Below are positions 48,301-61,100 of a stretch of 64,000 nucleotides of DNA, one piece after another; within the stretch, counting starts at the first letter, position 1, and each line of letters opens with the position of its first letter. The notes beneath the pieces were generated by a model. It was not told the DNA's origin, made no database searches, and was given only the letters and a program-made list of their open reading frames with translations. Origin of the DNA: Brachypodius melanocephalos (lineage: Eukaryota; Chordata; Aves; Passeriformes; Pycnonotidae); contig VZSR01003798.1 of NCBI GenBank assembly GCA_013398615.1, positions 8,028,258 through 8,092,257 on the forward strand, written 5' to 3'. Made by a program: the position numbers and the translations under genes.

Positions 48301-51300
48301 ACTATCCACAATTAATTAAATTCAGATAGATATGCAGCTCAAAATATTTTATTAAACCTTATGCCAAGGACATTCCTGAAAGTCCACAGGGCTTTATTTA
48401 AGTGGAGTTTTGAACCTCAGGATTTTGGCATGTTAATCTGAAATGCAGGCCAGGAAAAGAAGTTTCCTATTATGTATGAATCAGTAATTATTCTATTTCT
48501 TATTTTGTTTTGAAGCAAAAGTTCAAAATGTATAAAGTAGCTATTTCTTCACAACACTATGAGTTGGGTCAAAACATGGCTATGTCTGACTTGTGATCAG
48601 AACCAGGCCATTGATAAATGCTTTTTATTTCCCCCCAGCTCAAAACTAAAAGCTCTTTTTTTCCCGTCTTCTCAGCACCCTGCTCCCCAAACCTGCAAAC
48701 CAATACTCTCCTTTATAAAGGAAGAGGAGCACAGGTTCAGACATAGGGAACCTGCATTCAGATCTGCCTGTTCTAAATTAGCCTATATAATTGCACATAC
48801 TCTGTATCAGAGAGGTTTTTCCATAGCTGTTAAACTCACAATTAGTGCAACTACTATCAGTATCATAACCCAGTTGTGCCCAAATTGTACAATTTCCATA
48901 GAGAATCCTTCTGTAAAGATTCTTATATAGACAATAATAAAACATCAGATATTTTTACGAATGTCTGTACTGTCACCACTCCCTGTACAGCTAATGAGGC
49001 CAGGATTCTAATTTTTACAAGAAAAGATAGAAATTATACCTAAAATTATCACTGGCACAGAGTTTCAGGTTTTGAATTCCATCATGTTAAGCAAAATGTC
49101 CAGTGTAATACAAATGTACAGTGAAAAAAGGCAGCAGAACTGCATTCTTATCTTTTCTAATGTCCTTTGTAATTCGTGTTAAATTTATGAATGTTTCTCT
49201 TTTTTTTTTTCCCGGTTGGAATAGTGTAAGTGATAAAGGAAAAATCAGATCAAATTGTGCACAAGAGTGAGGGTGAGAGGTATGTACCATAATATATATT
49301 CAGAAACTACTTCTTGAGATCATAACCTTTGATTCTGAGTGGCAGAAATAAAAATAAAGCCAATCCTGTTATTACTGGTATAGTAATTATGACACTCAGC
49401 TTGTGCCAAGTTATATGTTGTGATAGGATAGGTAGATGAGTGAATTAATGTTCATACAGATTTCTCTGTATAAATAGATCATTCCAAATCAGCAAGGAAC
49501 CAGATAAAGTCACATACTTACTGTTGCAGGCATTCATCTGACAAGACCTTACAATCAGTGAAGGAGACAGACCACTACACATCGATCCATTTAATGTGAC
49601 ATATTGGCCCTTTGCTGTTAGGTTTTGGCAGGCAAGTTTCCTTCTCTGGATTCCAACACCACAGCTTACTGAGCACTGTGAAAGGAAGGATGCAGTCAAG
49701 CTAAACTTGGTGCTCCACACCACACAGCCTAATTTTAAACTAGTTTGTTTTGTGGTAGGTTTTTTGTTATTATTTTTTTTTTTTTTTTTTTAGTTCTGAG
49801 AGAGTACACACACTCTATACTTCATAGGAATCCTTGTTATGAAGTTGTTAGACTCTAACAGAGGTTATTAAACTTTCTCCACTTTTCCAGGCAACAAGAA
49901 AATGAGACAGTTTTTCCAGCAAGCAAGTAATGAATTAAAATAACATTACAGTATTTATGCCCAGCCATGGGCAAAACAGAACAATGAGATCTGGTACCTG
50001 ACAGAAACAATTCAGCAGGTTCTAAACAATCTCTGGTAAGTCTCTCAACCCTTTCTCTTAGGTTGTATTGCATGAAACTGTAATTGCACCTTTTAAATTC
50101 AATTTTCTAAATCATTTTAATGGGGAGTGGTCGCAAGCTTGCATTAAACAGGAAAGGGGGAGGATGTAATCCATAATACTGCAATGATTTGCATTATTGG
50201 AATTTTGGAAGCTGTACCGTGAAATTATTGATAGCTAAACATGTCTGGCAGAAAGCATGGTGTGTCCTTCAGTGACTGAAGCCCAGCCCAGGCAGGGGGC
50301 TGTGGTCAGCCTGGCTGCAGGCAGGGATGCCCAGTTTAGTTCAGTACAGGCTTTGTGACAGCTCCAAACAGCTCATTTACCCAAAAGACAGAAACCTTTT
50401 GTTGCAATGGAGGGTTTTAATTCATTCATTTCATTCATTGTTGAGGTTTGCTCACCTTGGACCACTCTCCAAAGACCAGCTGAGGAGGACAATCAACTTT
50501 TGCACATGCTTTACTAGTTGGCAGTTTGGGTTCCTGGCAGGTGTCATCAGGGTGTTTCAGGAAACTTCCATCCGTCAGCAGCTGCTTGCAGGACACTCTG
50601 CGGGTCTGAATCCCTCCTCCACAGGTGCGTGAACACTGAGGAGGAGAAGAATTAAACACAGCATTTACACCTGCATGAACACCTGTGCTCTTGAAAAATG
50701 ACATCTATTCTCAATGAAAGATCAAGCAGCATGGAAAATTCATCTGTTAAAATATTTAATGTAGTAGAGATGAGGAGGACTGGGGTTCAAATGTCAAACA
50801 TACCACCTGAATGCACGGAAGCAGTAGAAATCTTGGAGAAAAACATGCATCTCATGCGTATATCTATGTCCCTCACCAGTTAGTATATAAAAAAGAAAAA
50901 AAGGAAAAGAGGGGAAGTGTGTTTAGAGAGCATAGGGAGAGGGATGGTGTGTGGAATAACAGACATCCAGCCTTCTGAAATCCAACCAGGACTTCCACCT
51001 CATCCTGTGACTGCCCACTGGCACAGCAGTCTAAAGCAGTGTGTTTGGGTTAGTTTATCCTAATGATGGAGGCTGAAACACACGCACAGGGTTGGGATCT
51101 GCCTTCCCTGATGGAGAGTTTCAAGTCCCTGGCCAGAGGAACACATTTAAACTCTTTCTTTCTGTGACCCAGCCATACCTGCTGCCATTCCTCAGCGTGC
51201 CAAGCAGGGGGACAGTCGATCTGGTTACAGGCTTGTAAAGAATGAGGCTTTGGGTCCCTGCACTGGTGGGCAGCAGGAGCAGATCCCCCAGGCTGCTGGC

Positions 51301-52094
51301 AGGACACGTCCCTCGTCTGGATCCCCACCCCGCAGGGCGCCGAGCAGCGGCTCCAGGGGCCGCTCTGCCACCTGTCCCAAAAACAGCCAAAAACTCACCT
51401 TTAGTGACTGACCCGGGCCTGGGGGAGGAACAGTCTTATCCAAACAGAGCCCGGCAAAAAACACAGCTGTAGGCATGGTTATTGGTCAATGGCTAAAACA
51501 CCCCTTCGGTTTGGCTGGAGCACTAAAGTATAAATTGGATTTATAAACTTGCAGGTAACGAGCAAATGCAGAATGTACTAACAATAAAGTAATAAACCAG
51601 CATTTTCAGACAAATTTTACTCCAGTATTTACCTTTAGAGTGGACCTCTTAAAAACAGCTCGTTGGCAACCTGCTGATGTTTACATTGATAAATGTAAAT
51701 ATGTAAATAGACCTTTCTTATATTTACAAAACTGCCTTTAAATGTGTATATGTTTTCTATAAAACATCCTGTTCCTGTTAACTTCTTGCCTACATTTAGC
51801 AAGAGCAGGTTTCTGCAAATGCATAGAAACAATTTGCAAAGGATCTGGAATGTCAGAGATCAGAAATGGGTAAATAAGTCAGCAATCATCAAAATTTCAC
51901 ATATGGCCCTTTCAAGTGATCAAATGACCTAGAGGTTTTCCTGGATTTAGCCTAGGTTTGTTCTTTCCCCAAATTCTCCAAATAAAGATAAGAACTAGAC
52001 GGAGCTACTAAAGAAGCATTAAATTAAGGTGCCTTTAAATCATAATTTCTTTTTTTTTTTTTTCATTCAGTAAAGATAAAAAGTAAGTATGCTC

Positions 52095-52154
<60 letters not shown>

Positions 52155-55100
52155 GGGGGGGTGGAAATATCCTCAGAATTTCCCTTCTACCACTAGGAGA
52201 GTTAAGGCTCTTTTTCCAACTCTGGCAGATATTCAGCACGGAAGAGATTTATTTCAGAAAATGTCCCCTATTTCATCAGTGAGATATGAAGGGTGGAAAA
52301 GGAGTGAACAAGACCAAAAAAACACCCTAATCCCAAAACCTTGTTGAAAACAGAAGTAGTGAAATTCCATCCCCAAAGCATGACCACAGCCCTGCAATCT
52401 GAACCCTTTCTGAGAAAGCCAATGTTTATTTAAGCCCCTTTAACCCTTCCTCTGCCACCACATGGTTCCATTATTGCAGGGTACCTCGGGGGACAGAGCT
52501 TCGTGTTGCAGGTCCGAGTCATCGGGGGTGGCCTCTTGGAATTGTCACACAGGGTTTCATTGACACCTTGTTTGGTGTCCACGTGCAGACACATGGCAAT
52601 GGCTTCCTGTGTGCCTGCGTTCAAAAGGAAAACACCCATGGAAAGAGTGAAGCTGGAACAGATTTCTGTAAAGCTTGCTCTTGATTAATGCTCAGCAAAA
52701 AAAGCACTGAATTAGACAGCAGGCTTAAAAGTAACATCTCAAGCAACAAGGAATGCAGAGACAGTTTATATATTTAACACTCAGAAGATATTTGTGAATT
52801 GTATCTTAATTTCACTTCTGTGAAATTTAAAAGTCTTGATTTGTCATTCTACTGCTTGGAAAACCAATTAAAAAATCAGGTTTTTCTGTCAAACTACTAC
52901 CAGAGGCTGCATCTACTGGTTCTGTAATGATCCTAAACCAACCTCCATTGCCAAAATTGGGGTAAAAGTGATTCCTTCTCACTTACCTTGCCTTTAATAA
53001 AGAGCTAAAGATCTGCAAAAATTGTTATAAAAAGGCAGAAAACTTGCAAAGCTATAGTCAAGGAGAAACCTTCTGTGTTTAGTCAGCCATTCTTAGTGGC
53101 CAAGAGATGCAATGATTTTGCTGAAGGCAGCAAATCTGACCCAGCCTAGAGCTTTCCTCACTTGTTACCATTCTTGGCACCTTCTGATCCACAGCTCTTG
53201 CTACCTGGATCTTATTACTAAAGCATGGAAGATTAGTAATGCTCAAATTTCTATGAGCAAAATGAAACGTAATATAAGTTTCCTTTAGAACAAGACAGTT
53301 CAGTGAATACACATTCAGTGAACTGCTTCTATTTTAAACTTCTGCAATTATCCAATTTTATATATCATATATTTTAGTATGAAAGCCTTTTTCCATTTCA
53401 AAGCTCACTCACATGCACATAAAACACAAGATGGTTGTGATGTGCCTGGGGTATTCTGTGTATCTGGGATGTTCTGTACAAGCAATGCTAATGATCCGAA
53501 TCCTATAGAACAAAAGAGCTGAAATCATAAAATATCTTTATTGCTTCCAGGTAAAAATGGCTCTTGAAGAGTTATAGTTTCATAGAATTTAAATTCCTTT
53601 CCTTCTTATCTTTCACTTATCCTCAGTGATTTTGTAAGGACACTGCTGACCACCAGCCATTCCAGTGGGCTGGAATACCTGACATAGAAAGTTCCACCCC
53701 CAGGCAAATATTTCTCTCCTGTACATTGCCCTTTTTTTTCATAAACCAAAGATGTTCCCTCCATCTATAAACAATTTTGACCCAGCCCAGTGCATCAGCC
53801 AGCCAAGGCCACAATCCCACTCAAGTCAGTCCAACTACCTCAGACACCTCAGCAGGGGTAAAGCAGTAGAAATTTTCAGAGAAAGAGATTCTGATTTCTT
53901 TCAGGCTCACTGGTACACCTCGAGATCCCCTCAGGGACTCATTTACAGCTCAGAAAGACCTTGTTATATAAATGTTTTGACTACATCTACAAAGTGGTGA
54001 ATTTTTATAGAACAAAAGACCTGACCTTAAATATAATTGACAACTTATTCGGTTCTCTCATATCAAAGTATTGGTAATTCTGTTAATGTAGAACACACAC
54101 ATCATGAGAAAACTATTTTACTAGTCAGGCTGAGAATAAATATTTAACAACAAATACCACGACTGTAATACAGATGTGAAAATGCCCATAGATGAGAAAA
54201 CAATATACATAATTTTTGTTATAGAAGTAGGGGAATCAAAATCCTTCTTTCCAGTCAGTCCTCAAGTGTTTAATGGGAGCAGTTTCCCTTTCCCCTTACA
54301 CAGGAAATGCACATTTCACTGTCTACAGGAGAGAATGCAGCATTTAGAGCTGAGTTCTGACAGAAACAGACAAACAACCCAGTCCATGCCAAGCATCCAT
54401 ATAATCTATATTTTAGGTCATAATCTGTCCTATGCTACCAAGCTTTGCCTTTGCTGATCTCCTTGTGTTGCTGTGAGAAAACCATGCTCCAGGGTGATTC
54501 TTGTGCTTTGGAACAGGTTGCAACACAAAGAATCATCTTTGTATCTCACACAAAGGAGGGAAATGAAATGAAACTCCCCTCAAACCATTTAAATTGTCAA
54601 TAATGTCATGAGAACTTTTTTTTTCTTGGTGTTATATAAGCTAAATTGGCCAGCCAAATGAACAAAAGGCATATCATACCAAGTGATGGGGTCTGACTAC
54701 AAATTGCCAACTGGAGTTCATTAAGTTGTTCCTGCCTTGCAGCAGGACCTGCAGAGCTTTAATCACATTAAGAGAAGAAAACGTTGATATGTGGTGTGGT
54801 TTTCATTTGACTGAAGCGCAGAGCACAAACTGCATTAGCAATTCTTCCCCACAGGGGCCTCAGTGAAAGAAAACTTGCACCCTGTTTTGATGCTGTAAGT
54901 ACAAAGTGGATACTAAAGAGTTGTTAAAAACCTACCACAAAGTTCCTTCCCGTTCCTTCATTCTCAGTTCAAGAACTCTATTTAGTAAATAACTGCACTT
55001 AATTGATGTTAATTTTACTGGAATTTAACTGTCAAAATGTCTTCACAATTAATCAGATTTCTCACCCCAAACTATAATTTTCCATTAGCTGGGAACTTCA

Positions 55101-58100
55101 GTCGCTGATGAACTTATTCTATGTCGATTGGAAAACGGAAAAATCTATTATTCAAACAAGCTAAGTTTTATATGTATGACTTTCTTGGCTTATAATATAA
55201 ACATAGTAGATAATTTAACTAAAACATTATGTATGCAGCAGGGAGCATTAAGTATTTTTACAGTAATCTGATGCACTATTGTAGTAATTACCCTACTATT
55301 CAGTGAAATAGAATATTTTCTATTTTAACCCAGCATTCAAACCACATACATTTACATTCTTTTACAATCTTTTCTGTGCAATGAAATATACTGTGCTTGA
55401 AGCTGTGCTAAAAGATGAAAATGCTTGAACTAAGACCAGAATTTCTGTTCCTGCATTTTTCAAGTACAAAGAAAATGGGGGTGGAAAGTGGCAAATGTTG
55501 AGAAGGTGGATCTATTCTCTATACCTGCAAGAGGAAGGGCATTTATTTACATCAGATAATCTCAGTTTGGTGACTTTTCAAAAATATGCACTATAAGCTG
55601 AAAATAACTCAGAAAAAATGCTGAATTCTACATCTCCTTGAGCCTCTCTGTGCATCTATTTTATACTTCTGTAAGACAGTGAACAACATCTGCAGCTAAT
55701 GAAACAAATGATACGAGTGACCACTTATCAAGGTGACTCCAACACAAGCTGAGAGCAAATTCTCTCAGCTTTATATGTGAGTCTCTGAACGGTCATTGTT
55801 TTTCTTAGAGCCCTTGAATTTGGCTAGAATCCATTAATATTCTAAGAATCTCAGGTTTCTCATAAATAAAATGGTAAACTTTTAGCCCTCATGGTCCAGA
55901 CAAAAGCCTGAAAACACAACCTGACTGCACTCTGAAGTTACCAAAGCCACAGAGGCTACAGAGGAAATAACAGGGAGTGCATTTGTTATTTATTGCTCAA
56001 TCTCATTATTTTTAGGCCAATGTAATGACTTTAGGTGGCTCAAATAATCCTTTTTGAAGCAAATTGAGTATAAATAATAATAATAATAATTACATTTAAC
56101 CACCAAAATCTGCCTCTTGCAACTAAAGGTATATTTAAACAAGAAAATGTTCAGTGATTTTTAAAATGAAAACATCCCTTTAAAATATTGTTGAGTAGTT
56201 AAATGATTGACAACACTAAAGAAATGCTACAGATTACAACAAAAACATTTTTCTCCAGGCATATTCTTTATTCTCATAATGATTATTAATTCCCTACTGA
56301 GGATGTTATGTAAATTAAACTTACATCTGGGACTCTCAAATCATGGCCAAAGTTCTGATTTAAAACAAAAACAAAAACAAAGAAACCCAAAAAAACGTTC
56401 AGGGAAAATGAAGGCAAATTCTGAGATCCCCAAGCACACAGCTGGCTTAATTTCAGTGTGGGATTTCTTCAGGCACTGAATAAAAAGCCAGATCTTTAGA
56501 TCTCAGACTGGTTACAGAGCTTCCTATGGGCATTAAAGGTGATGTCTGCCTATGACTAATAGGCCTCGACAACTTTTATTTACACTCATGGAAAGACTGA
56601 TGAAGGAAGCATTAATTATGCTAAGAGGCATAAAACAACTCGGCTGCTCTCACAACCTCAACTTGTTTGGCTCTTCACGTGCTGTGTGAGAAGGCACAGA
56701 GGTTTGGTGCAGAAAGCACCCAAGTGACCCGAGACTGGTGTGACTGTCGCTCTAGAACTGGAAAGATGATGTTTGATAACGCCTTGCAAATCACCCTCTG
56801 TAAATCTAATACCCAAAAACCCCAATGTTTCCATCTGCAGTTTTTCATCTGCTTTGCAGAGGGACCAGAGGAGACTGAATTACAAGTCTAGTCTGTGTGA
56901 GGATTAAAAAAAAGGTGCAAGTGACAAGCTCTGAAGGAGAGATTCGGACTTTGCTCAAATAGTGGCTGTAAAACCTTCCAGCCTACTTAGACCCTGCAGA
57001 ATTTTCCCTCATTCAGAAAGAGTTAAGCACTAAGAAATGGGGGTAGGGAGTTCCGAGGATACAGAAATCCACAGGAATTTGTTTTAACAGCCACCGCTAG
57101 ATGCACACATACTAGAGAAAAAGTACCTAATGTAAAAATTTACATTACACTGGGTTATTCCAAACTCAGACAACATTTATTTCGTATAATGAAAGAGTTC
57201 ACCTAATTGAAATGAGATTTGAACATAAAACTTAGCAGAAATGGATCAGCTCCTTTGAACTACACAATGGAAAAATAGTAGACAGTGAGATCATTAGTTA
57301 GTACATTGCAGTGAGCTGGAAACAGAAGAGATGTCTGGTTCCCTTAAAGCTATTTATCGGCAGGTAATTTTTGGTCTGTTTGAAAGCCTTTGCCAAGGCA
57401 GCCAGAAGACCAGAGCTGATAGAAAGGAAAAATCACCTAAACTAGCACAGCAACATGGGGGCTTCTGAAGCTGCTCATTGATAAAATACCCTGACAACTT
57501 CCCACATTTCCCAGGAGCATCACGTAAGGAAAATGTCTAGACACAGTACCAGGGATACCACAGGAAAAGTCTCAAAAACACAAACAGATATTGTCTTTCA
57601 AATTTCTCCAAGTGAGTCATTCCTACTGCATAGCATACAAATTGTTAGATTACTGTGAACACCTATAGGACAATTCTGGGTCAGGGAACCTCACAAATTC
57701 ATGGAAGGGTCAGAAGTCAACAACAAAATTCATACTCAGCTCCCTCAGGAACAAAATTAGGCTGAACACAAAATTCTGCTCATCAGTCATTTTGAAGTTC
57801 CTTCCAATGAAACTGCTGTGTTCAGTGCAGGCTCCTTAAATTACCATCAGCCTGCACACCAAGTGCAAGTTTTTATGGGGATGCTTCGCAAGGACAAACT
57901 CACCCTTGAAGATGCAGAATACAAACATGCACGTGTGCAATAGTAGGAAAAGACTAGAGATTATTTCAGCCTACATATCTGGTGATATCCTCAAAATTCA
58001 AAAACCTTGGAATTTTGGAACACCCCTGGCAAAGACACTGACTAAAAAGCAGTAAAGTGGATTTAAGATGCCAAGAAAATGGTCGTATGTTACAAAAATC

Positions 58101-61100
58101 AGTTGAGATACCAGAAGCACAGATTTAGGATTAATGACTGGTTCGATTCTGCTTTACAGTACAATTTCCTTATTTCTAAAAACATTTCTCTTACTAAAAT
58201 ATGAAACAGAGACTCTCAGCCACAATAGCTGTCACTACCATCTCATGCTTTTACAAACATACCCAGACTACAGTCTCTCCTCCCTAGCCAGTCACGATGC
58301 CCATGCAAACAGTGCAGGGAATGGGATGTTCCAGCTTTGGTGATCACAGGTGCTGTCATTCCTATGGATCAACCCCCTCAGGAAGCAGTGGTAAATGACA
58401 AAAGGAGGCACTATCAGTCACTTACCATGCTGCTGATCCCATTCTGGGCCATCCCTCCCAGCTTCTGCCTTCCAGCTTTGAGCTGGTGAACAGCACAAAG
58501 GAGGCTGCTGTCTGTGAGCTCTATCTCGCTCCCCACTTCCAATTGTTTCTGTTTTCCCTTTTTTCTACATTTTTTATTTCTTCCATGGGTACAACTGTCT
58601 TCACTTCCCACTGATGTCAGCAGTCCTGTCATATATAGGTGTGTTCACAATTCCACTGCCTCCACTTAACACTTCATAACTCACTTGTGTTGGGTCCCAG
58701 AGTACAGCCAGTAGTAGCAACACCAGCAGCCTTGTCTGGTAACATGTACTTACAACGACAGGGAGATTCGATTACATCCAAGAAGGAATGTGCCTAACTA
58801 CTTGCAGACAGATGTATGGCACAGAGCTCCTCTGCAGTGATACAGAGCACCAGACCCAAACCAGCTCCTGTTTGATCCTCACCCCGGCTGGCCTGCAAGC
58901 AAGTCTAGCTAATTTCAACTCTGGATTCCTGCTGTTCTGCAGAGAATGGCAGCATTTTGGAAGAAAAGGAATAAACATGGGAATTTTTACTCTGAAACCA
59001 TACACTTCTGGTTCCTAGGAAAAGGTCGATCATTGAAACATTTCCACCACTGATGCATCAAACATACTGGTACCACAGATGGCCTGGCAGCTGACACTGT
59101 TGCTGGACTAAAGCAAGTTGCTGTATTGACTTCCTGCACCTTACTTAACCCAATAAGTGTTTGCTGAAGGAAAGAAAGTACTTTGAAATACCCTATGGAT
59201 AACCAAAAACATGTCAAAGCTTGTAGCTGCAGGTTTTCCTACAGATCAACAGAGTTACTTTAGGGCAACACTAACAGGAGATGCAACAATACCAGACAAT
59301 GCCAAATTCTTACAACTCAGGATAAATGAAGGAAAAATAAAAGGTACCTCCAAGACACGTGGCTGAACATGGAGTGAACCCGATATATTCCCAGTCATAA
59401 ATCACACTGCCATCTTCAGCACGAGGAAATTCTGGCGTGTAGGGGACAGGATCACTGTCACAGGACACCTGGTGACAGACTCGCTCTGTTGGTGGCTTCA
59501 CATCCTCACATTCCTCCTCAGGCAGCTCAACCTCAGTCTGGGTGAAGGCGAGGAGGATCCGGCACTTCACATCTCGCACCTGGATGCCACTGCCACACGT
59601 GGCACTGCATGGAGACCAGGGCTCAGGAATAAACCTGCAGAGCATCACAGCACTGTCATTTATCCCGTGTGATTGTGTCTGTGTGTGCACAGCTAAAACA
59701 CAGCCAACACACCTAAATGTGTGTTTATATACAGAGCAGACAATGCACAATTACTGACACTTAAATAGAATGAATAATCAAGTATCTTAAGCCTCTCACT
59801 TGACTCTCACATCCCAGATCATCTACCAAAATTCACACAAGAAGATGTAGGAAAAAGAGGAGAAAGAATGACGAGGAACAGGGAAAGCTGTATCGTTTTC
59901 TGAGGAAAAAAGAAAACACCTAAATCTTTTCTCAGTCTCCTTCAGGGGGGAAAAAAAGGAGAAACTCCAGGAAGATGCATCTATACAATAGAAAATAGCT
60001 CCCCAGGTACACAGACTTGGGCATATGCCAAAAGTCTATTTGCAATCTGCTTAAATCTGAGAGCTCCTCACTTTATGTCATACTAATAATCAGCAACCAG
60101 AGAGAAGAGAAGCCCTTTTCAAATGGAGGCATATCCAGTGCACAGCACTGCAGGCTGCTCTTCAAATTCAATCTTGCAAGCAGCCTCTCATCTTCAATAA
60201 AGAGCCTACAGTCTAACCAGCCTACAGTCCATCATTTTTATTAGAAAGCTTTTGTACTCCTGATGAACTACAGTAAAATCTTGTTTTACAGGTCATGAAT
60301 TTGTTATAATATTCTCTGACTTTGAGGACCACATTAATATCTGATAGTAATTTTCAAAATGGCACTAGAGCCAAGGGGTTGAATTTCATCAATAAAGTCA
60401 TCCTGGGTGGCTCTGGGGTGTACTTTATAGGAAATCAAATACAGAATTTCCTAGACCTTTTTTCTTCCCCATGAAAAGGCAGCAGTTGCTCTTTATTATG
60501 TGTCCAAGGGTAGCTGATGATCAAAACACCAGCAGGAGATATAGGAGGATAATTTGACCAACGTTAAAAATGTATTTAGAAATAAAGATCAAAATAGGAT
60601 TCAAAGATTTGGCCCTTATCTTGAATAAAGAATTATCCTTCCCTTACTGCAGGACAGCTGCCCTTACAAACATAAGAACAGTTCTGTAAGACAAAAATCA
60701 GTATTTACACTCTGCATACACAGTAAGCACAGAAAAATGTCAACAGTGTGGTTTGATTCTGTGCACACTTTATCATCTTGCCAATAATTTCTTGCCACTA
60801 TACACAGAGGAAGAATCAAATAGAAGAAAGGAGAACAGATAGCTGGATAACCTGTCAGGATACTGTAAGTCAGTCCTTGGGACAGTCACCCAGGCTGTGA
60901 CTGGGACAGACCCCAGAAGAGACTTTTTCCTGTGGAAAAGGCTATTCCCATTTCCAACAGAGGTTAAAGGATTAACTGCTTACTCCATAAGGAGATGTCA
61001 ATGAAACATCTTTACAGCTCTGCTACAAAGATAAATATACCTAAGCCCATGAAAGTTTCCTTGAACTGTCTCAGAATTTTTGTTAGAGCTCACTGGTCCT

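Noticed and set aside
47866..48311. Overlapping ORFs of 120-133 codons on both strands
   Set aside because: No recognisable domain and no splice-site context. Intronic.
58414..58632. Minus-strand ORF considered as a possible extra ADAMTSL3 exon
   Set aside because: The exons at 59348 and 52485 already join in phase inside one TSR, and this ORF has no TSR pattern.
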